64,000 nucleotides of DNA from a bacterium (GTDB taxonomy: Bacteria; Zhuqueibacterota; Zhuqueibacteria; Zhuqueibacterales; Zhuqueibacteraceae), in contig JAKLJX010000014.1 of assembly GCA_023150945.1 (NCBI GenBank), positions 1 to 64,000 of the forward strand. The letters are read 5' to 3'. Both the position numbers and the translations under genes were made by a program. Below are positions 53,741-60,426 of this stretch, one piece after another. Under the pieces are notes generated by a model. It ran no database searches, had not been told where the DNA came from, and saw nothing but the letters and a program-made list of their open reading frames with translations. Within the stretch, counting starts at the first letter, position 1. Each line of letters begins with the position of its first letter.

Positions 53741-55864
53741 TTAATTCTTCTTGTGCCCGGCAAAGCGGCCTTTGAAATAGGCCATCACCTCATCATCGGC
53801 TTGCGCGCGGCGGCCAGGAAGCTGCAGCCCGGGTGCGGAATTGCCCGGCTTCTGCGGTGTATTCGCCTTGTCTTGCGGCGAAAGCCCAACCGGGCGCTCC
53901 GCCAGCAGACCGGCCGGCGCCGGAGCGTTTCTTTCGGCGGTGCGGGCGTGCCGATATTCGTCCGCGAGGCGTTGCAGCTTGGCTTGGTGCTGCCGGGCCT
54001 CCTGCAGCGCAAGCGGATCATCGTGCATCATGCCGGTCAGCACCGGCGCCACCCGGGTGAACACCGCCACGACTTCCGAAGTCACTTTGAACAGGTTGCG
54101 CAACACCCGTTCGGCAATCTCCTCCAGCGTGCCGGCATATTCCGCGATCACGGGAAAATCCAGCGCCTGTGCGGTTTCATTGATCGAGGTCATGGACATG
54201 CGAATGCTCTGCCAGGTCTCTTCGTCGCTGGCACTCGCCATCAAAAACACGACGGCTTCCTGCAGCGCCTGCAAATGGGCATGATTCTTTTCCTTGAAGG
54301 CTTTCAGCTTTGAGGGAGTTGCACCCGGCCGTCTGGCGGATTCAGCGGCGGGCGCAGCCACGGCTGCCGGCTTGGTCGCGGGTTGTGCAAACTGCACCGG
54401 CAATGAGGGTGGAACGAATTCCGGTTGCGTTTCCAACTCCTGGGCTGCCGCGATTGGCGGCACGGGCAAAGGCGAAGCCGGTGCCGCAGGTTCGGGCGCT
54501 TCCTGCTGGGGCAACAGCTCGGACGGCGGCGCAGGCGGCGGTGGTGGGACTTGCTCCGGCGCGGGCGCTTCTGCAACAACCGGCGGCATGAACAGGGCCG
54601 GTGCTGCCACCGGCTTGGCAGTCTCGCGCGGCGCCGGTATTTTCTCCACGCGCGTGGCAGTTTTTTTTGCCGGACGTGATGGTGACGGCGCCGGTGTTTC
54701 GACCAGCGGTGTGGCCGGGCTTGCCGGCGGCAAGGCGGGAGCGGCTGGCACTTCGGCGCGGGCCGGCTGCTCGGCAACGGGGCGCGGGTGCGCATGGGCA
54801 GCGGCCGCCGCATCTTTCGTCAAACGCAGCCGCCGATCGGCGCCGAGATGCACATTCCTGCCTTCTTGAAAATTGGTAACGATCACCAACGCACGGATGG
54901 TGTTGCCCATTTCCGGATCGATGCGCGCGCCCCAAATGATCTTGGCAGAGGGATCGAGTTTCTCGGCGACGATCTTCATGATCGTGCGCGTGTCTTTGAG
55001 CGACATCTCCGCGCCGCCGGTGATATTGATCAAGGCGTTGCGCGCGCCGGCAATGTCGATGTCCAGCAGCGGGTTTTGCAGCGCGCTTTCGATGGCACGC
55101 TGCGCGCGCTCCGGACCGTCGCTTTCGCCCAAACCGATCATGGCCGCGCCGCCGTTTTGCATGATCGCCCGGATGTCGGCAAAATCCAGATTGACCATGC
55201 CCTTCATCGTGACCAGTTCGATGATGCCCTTGACGGCGTTGACCAGAATCTCGTCAGCCACTTTGAAAGCCTGGCCGATGGGAAGATCCGGCACGATGTC
55301 ATAGAGCTTGTCGTTCTGAATGATGATGATCGTGTCTGCATTCGCGCGCAATTTTTCCAGGCCGAGGCGGGCGTTTTCCCAGCGCATGACGCCTTCTTCC
55401 CAAAAAGGCAGCGTCACCACGGCGATGGTCAGGGCGCCGAGGCGTTTGGCGGTTTCCGCGACGATGGGCGCGGATCCGGTGCCGGTGCCGCCGCCCAAAC
55501 CGCAGGTCACGAAAACCATGTCCGCGCCTTGCAGCGCCTCTTCGATTTCCTTCTTGCTTTCGCGCGCGGATTCTTCTCCGATCTGCGGATTACTGCCGCC
55601 GCCCAGCCCCTTCGTCAACACGCGGCCGATCAAAATCTTGTCGTGCGCCTTTGCACTCAACAGATCCTGTGCGTCGGTGTTGATCGCAAGTGTTTCCACG
55701 CCTTGCACCCCCACCTCCAGCAGACGCGTCACCGTGTTGTTGCCGCCACCACCACAGCCGACCACGCGGATGCGGGTTTGGTGAGATTGCAGGAGGGCCT
55801 CGAGCTCTTGGTCTTTGTCCACTGGCATCGCCGTGATGTTTTTGTCAGCCACTTGAAGTTTCAC
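53741..55864 (-). CDS. ftsZ: FtsZ-family GTPase with long linker and extra C-terminal helical domain
   Basis: Tubulin-like GTPase of 707 residues, twice the usual size. The GTG at 55864 has GAGGG upstream; a TTG at 55900 is possible. The core (about 30-332) has GCGGGGNNTVTRL, INTDAQDL, the G-loop GGGTGTGS (124-131), the T7-loop NLDFADIRAIM (225-235) and IIWGARIDPEMGNTIRALVIVT. The GGGTGTGS and IWGA-ID segments look more like archaeal FtsZ than typical bacterial FtsZ. A Pro/Ala linker (about 345-515) follows, then a helical domain (about 518-645) and the end DDEVMAYFKGRF. No ftsA or mur genes are near. Confidence 0.9.
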   Translation of the reverse strand: MKLQVADKNITAMPVDKDQELEALLQSHQTRIRVVGCGGGGNNTVTRLLEVGVQGVETLAINTDAQDLLSAKAHDKILIGRVLTKGLGGGSNPQIGEESARESKKEIEEALQGADMVFVTCGLGGGTGTGSAPIVAETAKRLGALTIAVVTLPFWEEGVMRWENARLGLEKLRANADTIIIIQNDKLYDIVPDLPIGQAFKVADEILVNAVKGIIELVTMKGMVNLDFADIRAIMQNGGAAMIGLGESDGPERAQRAIESALQNPLLDIDIAGARNALINITGGAEMSLKDTRTIMKIVAEKLDPSAKIIWGARIDPEMGNTIRALVIVTNFQEGRNVHLGADRRLRLTKDAAAAAHAHPRPVAEQPARAEVPAAPALPPASPATPLVETPAPSPSRPAKKTATRVEKIPAPRETAKPVAAPALFMPPVVAEAPAPEQVPPPPPAPPSELLPQQEAPEPAAPASPLPVPPIAAAQELETQPEFVPPSLPVQFAQPATKPAAVAAPAAESARRPGATPSKLKAFKEKNHAHLQALQEAVVFLMASASDEETWQSIRMSMTSINETAQALDFPVIAEYAGTLEEIAERVLRNLFKVTSEVVAVFTRVAPVLTGMMHDDPLALQEARQHQAKLQRLADEYRHARTAERNAPAPAGLLAERPVGLSPQDKANTPQKPGNSAPGLQLPGRRAQADDEVMAYFKGRFAGHKKN

Positions 55865-55899
55865 GTATCCCTCGATCAGACTGATAAGCCTCTCGCACA

Positions 55900-55960
55900 A
55901 CGGGATCGAACCCTTGCTTTAATAGGTGCATATACCTACCTTGCAAGTGGTTGCGGACGC
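55900..55960 (-). promoter_or_regulatory. Divergent ftsZ control region with a palindrome
   Basis: TAGGTGCATATACCTA at 55923-55938 is an inverted repeat with 5-bp arms. On the minus strand, TTGCAA, 16 nt and TATTAA form a possible ftsZ promoter that straddles it. The location suggests an operator between ftsZ and the divergent coiled-coil gene. The fit is modest. Confidence 0.4.
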
Positions 55961-56047
55961 CAGCAGCCGGCTCTGGAGCAAGGTGGAATAAAGCTTGCAT
56001 TGGGAACAACACCAGGAACGGACTGCCGTCTTATCTTGAGATCAACC

Positions 56048-57049
56048 ATGAGCAAACTCAAACTCACTCGCGCCCTCCTTCTGGCTGTGGCGATAACTGC
56101 CGGCGCCCTGTTCGCGCAAAGCGAAAGCTTACGCGGCCAGAAAGTGGAGATAGATTCACTCTTGCAGCGGCTGCTTGAAGTGCAGGCAAAGCAAAAAGTT
56201 ATGTCCCGCCAAGCCGACAGCTTGGCACGCTCCATCAGCAAGATCAAGCAGCGCCAACTCTCGCCGTTCGAAGCCCGCACCCTAGAATCAGCACTGACAC
56301 GCTCGCAAACCGTTGCAGACTCGCTGCAGGCTCTGCAGCGGCGTGAGCAGGGCGTCGATCGCTTGCTGCGGCAAAAAGCTGAATTATTGCTCAGAAATCT
56401 GAACGATGAATTGTCGCGCCTGGTAGAGAGCGGCAAGGAAGCAAAGAAGTCGGGGAACCGCAGCCGGCGTGAAAACGTTGCCCGAGAGATTCAAACCTGC
56501 CGGCAATGGCAAGCCTTCTGTCAACAAATTCTGGCAGAACCGCCACCGGCCATTGTCATCTATGAAGTCCGCGCCGAGCCGGGTGATGACGAGATCACGC
56601 TCAAGCGCAAGGCCGATTTTCTCCGCGATCAGGCCGACCGGCTGGAGCGGGACGTCAAGCGCCTGGGACAGAAGCTCAGCGAGATTCGCGCTGAAGACCA
56701 AATGCGCCAACGCGTGAATGAATTCGCTGCCGACCTCGCCCTGCTCGAACCCTTGAATGAAGGCCTGCGCAGCAGCGGTCGCAGCACCTCCGGCTTCACC
56801 CAGGAAGGAAGCGGGCCGGTTGATTTCGAAACGGAAACCAGAACCTCGGACATCCTGCCCCCGTCGCTGCCGACCGGCACGGTCGCAGCCTTCAGCCTGC
56901 CGGCGAACACCGCCGAGCTATCCGGCCAGGATTTGCGGCGATGGCAGGAACGCCTGCAGCGCCTGTTGGAGCAGCGTGAGTTGCAGGCCGACAGTCTAAA
57001 GAAACGCGCCGACGAACTGGAAAAACTCAGCCGTGCGCGCGCCCGCTGA
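56048..57049 (+). CDS. Secreted coiled-coil protein of unknown function
   Basis: 333 residues from the ATG at 56048. Residues 1-24 are a signal peptide (LTRALLLAVAITAGALFAQ). Most of the rest is heptad-rich coiled coil (about 28-240 and 285-333), broken by a Ser/Thr/Pro-rich stretch near 245-290. No catalytic motif is seen. It is divergent from ftsZ and is followed by a barrel protein, so an envelope-structure role is possible but unproven. Confidence 0.7.
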   Translation: MSKLKLTRALLLAVAITAGALFAQSESLRGQKVEIDSLLQRLLEVQAKQKVMSRQADSLARSISKIKQRQLSPFEARTLESALTRSQTVADSLQALQRREQGVDRLLRQKAELLLRNLNDELSRLVESGKEAKKSGNRSRRENVAREIQTCRQWQAFCQQILAEPPPAIVIYEVRAEPGDDEITLKRKADFLRDQADRLERDVKRLGQKLSEIRAEDQMRQRVNEFAADLALLEPLNEGLRSSGRSTSGFTQEGSGPVDFETETRTSDILPPSLPTGTVAAFSLPANTAELSGQDLRRWQERLQRLLEQRELQADSLKKRADELEKLSRARAR

Positions 57050-57084
57050 AGCTGGCTGCGGGCCAGAGTCGTTTTGTGCAGATC

Positions 57085-57110
57085 AGCCGCGGCCGGGCCG
57101 CGGCTTTTCG
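57085..57110 (+). terminator. GC-rich hairpin after the coiled-coil gene
   Basis: AGCCGCGG at 57085-57092 pairs with CCGCGGCT at 57098-57105 and is followed by TTTCG. The T-run is short, so termination may be partial and allow read-through into the barrel gene. Confidence 0.55.
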
Positions 57111-57140
57111 CGTTTATCATCTCAAGCCCAAGCACAACGA

Positions 57141-58259
57141 GTGATTCCCCAAAAGCGAGCACCCAGCGGTTGGAACCAGCCATTGCGAACGTTTCTCCCC
57201 ATCTCACTCTTGCGCCGTTGTCTTTTGCCCCTTGCCAGTTGTTTGATCCTGCCCCTTCCTGCCCTCGCCCAAAAGCCCTGGCAGCTTGACTATCGTCTGC
57301 AGGCCGGCTTCGAACATGACAGCAACATCTATGAAGCGAGCACCACGGCAATTTCAGCGCCGGTGGGCCGCATGCTGTTGCATGGCAAGGCCGAACGCGT
57401 GAGCGAAAACTTCAGACTGTTGCTCGATCATTCCGGCGCGCTGTTGCTCTATCACGATCACAATGACGAGCACAAGCTGGTGAATGATCTCAAGGCCGGC
57501 GTCACCGTGCGGGCGGCAGATTGGCTGCGCCTCAACGCCCGGGGTGAAATCATGCACAAAAACTATCTCAACGCCGCCTCCGATTATGCCACTGCCGCCG
57601 GCACGATCAGCGCCGCGTTCGGACTCAGCGACCGCCTGGCGCTGGAAGCCGGTGCGGAGAACGGCCAGCTCGACTACGCTGCTTCGGATTCACTGTTTGA
57701 CTACACCTTCCTGGGCGCGTTTCTCCTTCTGCGGCAGCGGCTGAGCCAGCGAACAACAATTGAACTCTCGGCGCATGCGCGAACGCTGGACTATTTGCGC
57801 CGGGCTTACCTCGACTTTGGCCCAGCCGGTGTGCGGCGCAGCCGCGATCCGCAAAACGATGACTTCAAGGCGGTACGCCTCATTTTCACCGTCAGCCGCA
57901 GATGGTTGTTGCGCGCCAGCCTGGAGGCCCAGTTCAATCGCTCCAATAGCCTGGGTTACGATTACGATCGCCTGCGCCTGCAATTGCTCGCCGCCTGGAG
58001 TCCGGCCAAGCGTTGGCTGCTGCGCGCCTCCGCGCTCATGCAAAGAAAAAGCTACGGCGACCCCACCCCTCCCATCGTGCCACCGGAATTCGATGCCGAG
58101 CGCGAACAAAGCAACAACCTCATTCTCGACCTCTCGCGTGACCTCTCCGATGAGCTTGTGCTGCTCACCCGCATCGCCCATCACGATAACGAATCGCCGG
58201 TGCGTGGTGTGTTCTATCGCAAGACCGTTCTCTTTGCTGGTTTTGAACTACGTTTCTGA
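57141..58259 (+). CDS. Outer-membrane beta-barrel protein
   Basis: About 372 residues from the GTG at 57141; the start is uncertain, and a TTG at 57183 also keeps the signal peptide (RTFLPISLLRRCLLPLASCLILPLPALAQ). The mature part is a series of amphipathic strands with LDYRLQAGFEHDSNIYEAS at the start and FAGFELRF at the end, a terminal Phe as in barrel proteins. I do not recognise the exact family. It follows the coiled-coil gene on the same strand. Confidence 0.65.
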   Translation: MIPQKRAPSGWNQPLRTFLPISLLRRCLLPLASCLILPLPALAQKPWQLDYRLQAGFEHDSNIYEASTTAISAPVGRMLLHGKAERVSENFRLLLDHSGALLLYHDHNDEHKLVNDLKAGVTVRAADWLRLNARGEIMHKNYLNAASDYATAAGTISAAFGLSDRLALEAGAENGQLDYAASDSLFDYTFLGAFLLLRQRLSQRTTIELSAHARTLDYLRRAYLDFGPAGVRRSRDPQNDDFKAVRLIFTVSRRWLLRASLEAQFNRSNSLGYDYDRLRLQLLAAWSPAKRWLLRASALMQRKSYGDPTPPIVPPEFDAEREQSNNLILDLSRDLSDELVLLTRIAHHDNESPVRGVFYRKTVLFAGFELRF

Positions 58260-58479
58260 AGCTTCAAAATTCTGCCGATGGCCTCAGCTTTCTGAAAGTT
58301 CCCAGCCAAGCTCTCCGCCAAACATTTCATCGATTCACCCTAATTCATTGATTCTCAGGTCACAAGCACCGGTTTGCGAATGGCATCGCGCTTGCAGTCA
58401 GCCACTTGCGCAAGAGCAGCCGATGGGAGACGCTGCTCCTATCAAACTGGATCAAACAACACAGAAAGGCAAGCTTGCC

Positions 58480-59367
58480 ATGAATCACCGCACAACTCAC
58501 TTCGTGCTGATGGCCGCGACGCTGGCACTGTTGGGCTGCGGCCGCGCCAACTTGTTCGAGGCGAGTGAAAATCGGAATGCGGATCCGATGCTGAAGGCCA
58601 ATGGCGAAGTGACCATTGCGCTGGATGTCGCCGGCGGCCTCGCCGGCGTTCAGCAAAATCTCACCATTTACGCCAACGGCTACACGCGCTTTGTCGATGT
58701 TCAAAGCGGCCGAGGCGAAATCGTTGCCAGCCTCAGTCCGGAGCAATACGGCGAGCTGGTCGCCCTCTTTCTGCATTCAGATTTTCTGCATCTCGACGAT
58801 CGCTACATGCTGGAGAATACCGCCGACGCGTTTGCTTACGAGGTTCAGTTCAACTATGCCGGCAGCCGCAAGCGCGTCGTCACCGACAACCTGGAGGCGC
58901 CGGCCGGCTTGCAGGCGATCATCGCCCGGCTGTCGGAATTGATTCGGGAACTCACCGATAAATCGCTGACGCTCGAGCTGACGCTGGATCGCGCCGAATT
59001 GCAGCACGGCGAAAGCGTTACGCTCACGCTGCTCGCCGCCAATCAAACGCGCAACACTTTGCGGCTCCATACCGGCGGCCAGAAATTCGACTTCTTCGCC
59101 TATCCGGCGGCAGTGCTCAGTCCTGTGCCGCCGTCAGGCCTGCACGGCGCAGAGCCGGTGTGGCGCTGGGCTGCGGACAAAGCCTTCATCGCCATCGTGG
59201 AAGAGATTGCGCTGGCCCCCGGCGAGAGGCTGCAGTACAGTGTCGTATGGGAGGGCAAAGCCAATTCCGGTGAGCTGTTGGAGGGAACGTACTACGTGGG
59301 CGCGCGCCTGACCGCCTCGCCCGGCGGCAGCACTGCGCTGCACGAACTGAGAATCACGAAACGCTGA
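58480..59367 (+). CDS. Lipoprotein with BsuPI-like domain
   Basis: 295 residues from the ATG at 58480. The lipobox LALLGC places Cys at about 20. The N-terminal half (about 45-155) is a beta domain with LTIYANGYTRFVDVQSG and LSPEQYGELVALF. The C-terminal half (about 165-290) resembles the BsuPI proteinase-inhibitor fold: LTLELTLDRAELQHGESVTLTLLAANQTRNTLRLHTGGQKFDFFAY then VWRWAADKAF and EGTYYVGARL. Inhibitor activity is not implied; the fold is common in surface proteins. Confidence 0.75.
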   Translation: MNHRTTHFVLMAATLALLGCGRANLFEASENRNADPMLKANGEVTIALDVAGGLAGVQQNLTIYANGYTRFVDVQSGRGEIVASLSPEQYGELVALFLHSDFLHLDDRYMLENTADAFAYEVQFNYAGSRKRVVTDNLEAPAGLQAIIARLSELIRELTDKSLTLELTLDRAELQHGESVTLTLLAANQTRNTLRLHTGGQKFDFFAYPAAVLSPVPPSGLHGAEPVWRWAADKAFIAIVEEIALAPGERLQYSVVWEGKANSGELLEGTYYVGARLTASPGGSTALHELRITKR

Positions 59368-59397
59368 TCGGCAAGGACCTTGTTGGGAAGGCTGATT

Positions 59398-59835
59398 ATG
59401 AAAAGGATCGCTGCCTTGGCCGCCATCATTCTGCTGCCGCTGGCGTGTGAACACGCCGACGCGCTCTTGCTGGAAGGCGGCAGCCCGTCCGGCGCACGTG
59501 CGCGTTGGCAGGCGCTGCAGTGGCAGAACTACAGCTTCGAGCAACAACGCCAAAGTGCCTGGGGCTCACAATGGTGCAGGATCATGGTCCCAGGCAAACA
59601 GGTGACGGAAGTGCTCGGGCTGAACGGCGAGCGGCTGCCCTTGACCGGCGACATTCGAAGCATCGACCAGATCTTCGAGTGGCTGGAGGAACTGCGCAAG
59701 CAGAAGCCGGACTATCTCGCGGTCGAATATCATCCGCGCTACGGCCATCCCACGAAGATCACGCTTAATCCCAACTGCCGCAACACAGACGATGAGCTCT
59801 CGCTCAGCCTCGAGCATGCACAAGCAGAGCCATGA
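59398..59835 (+). CDS. Small lipoprotein, DUF6174-like
   Basis: 145 residues from the ATG at 59398, with GGGAAGG upstream. A lipobox (LLPLAC) is present near residue 17. The motif order W-x-x-NYSFEQQRQ, WCRIMVPG, VLGLNGE, IFEWLEEL, VEYHPRYGHPTKI and DDELSLSL matches the DUF6174 family, whose function is unknown. It follows the BsuPI lipoprotein by 30 bp and is likely co-transcribed with it. Confidence 0.7.
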   Translation: MKRIAALAAIILLPLACEHADALLLEGGSPSGARARWQALQWQNYSFEQQRQSAWGSQWCRIMVPGKQVTEVLGLNGERLPLTGDIRSIDQIFEWLEELRKQKPDYLAVEYHPRYGHPTKITLNPNCRNTDDELSLSLEHAQAEP

Positions 59836-59836
59836 T

Positions 59837-59878
59837 GCAGGCTTCCAGCCTGCAAACGAAGGCAAGCTGGAAGCTTGC
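59837..59878 (+). repeat. Two tandem REP-like palindromes
   Basis: GCAGGCTTCCAGCCTGC at 59837-59853 and GCAAGCTGGAAGCTTGC at 59862-59878 are perfect 7-bp stems with three-base loops. They share the GGCTTCC/GGAAGC core and begin just past the lipoprotein stop. Such paired palindromes are typical of dispersed REP-type sequences. Confidence 0.6.
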
Positions 59879-59964
59879 GCTAAGATACCTTTGCGGTCGT
59901 AATCGTCTCTGCAGAGAAATGCTAGACTCGACAACTCTGCCACGCTGAAAAGCTTGAATCTACC

Positions 59965-60090
59965 GCATGAGGTTGCGGCGGTGCGTGTCCACGGTTTTGG
60001 CGAAGATTTTGGGGTGAAGGGCGATGGTTTTGGAGTTATCTCCCCGAGCAAGCAACCGCAATACCTCCAGCTCCCGGCCCTCGAGAATTG
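59965..60090 (-). pseudogene. Remnant of a LuxR/NarL-type helix-turn-helix domain
   Basis: On the minus strand a frame reads LEGRELEVLRLLARGDNSKTIALHPKIF, then AKTVDTHRRNLMR and a TAG. This is the recognisable C-terminal DNA-binding domain of NarL/FixJ-type response regulators (REREVLxLLAxGxSNKEIA...KTVxTHRxNIMRKL). The receiver domain and the last residues are missing, so it is a decayed fragment. Confidence 0.65.
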
Positions 60091-60132
60091 CGACCAGCAC
60101 AGCAAACGGCCCCACAATAACCGAATGACTGG

Positions 60133-60196
60133 GCCACGGATGAACACGGATTCTCACGGATTTCATGTCTTGGCTTCATCCGTGTCGATCCGTGGC
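60133..60196 (+). repeat. 64-bp palindromic repeat with CACGGAT units
   Basis: GCCACGGATGAACACGGAT at 60133-60151 and its complement ATCCGTGTCGATCCGTGGC at 60178-60196 match at 17 of 19 positions. CACGGAT occurs three times on one strand. It is noncoding, in an empty gap. Similar CACGGAT-rich palindromes occur in unrelated genomes as far as I recall. Confidence 0.65.
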
Positions 60197-60322
60197 TAAC
60201 GCTCCTCACTCCCCTTTCTAAGCGATCTTTTCCCCATTGGAAGAACACCGGCTGCCGGCGGCATTCCCGGCGGAAGATGGCCGCAGCAGCCGGTTGTTGA
60301 ACCAACCTCATGCACCAAGCAA

Positions 60323-60359
60323 AATGCCACGTGTTCCGCGGTTTGGAAAACGTGGCATT
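60323..60359 (-). terminator. Terminator between convergent genes
   Basis: AATGCCACGT at 60323-60332 pairs with ACGTGGCATT at 60350-60359. On the minus strand it ends in TTTTGC and serves the cohesin-like gene; on the plus strand the tail is TCTTG. The 60197-60322 stretch before it holds no gene. Confidence 0.65.
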
Positions 60360-60426
60360 CTTGCTGGAGACGCAGTTCACTCGAGGCGCCCGCGCGCGCG
60401 GAAAGATTCCCGCAACGCCGACAACG

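Noticed and set aside
55896-55921. tRNA-like T-arm (GGTTCGATCCC) on the minus strand upstream of ftsZ
   Set aside because: No matching acceptor stem, anticodon arm or D-arm lies at the right distances, and the T-stem has a mismatch. It is treated as chance.
54788-56047. Upstream extension of the coiled-coil gene frame on the plus strand
   Set aside because: It runs antisense through ftsZ. The ATG at 56048 begins a clear signal peptide, so the extension is an accidental open frame.
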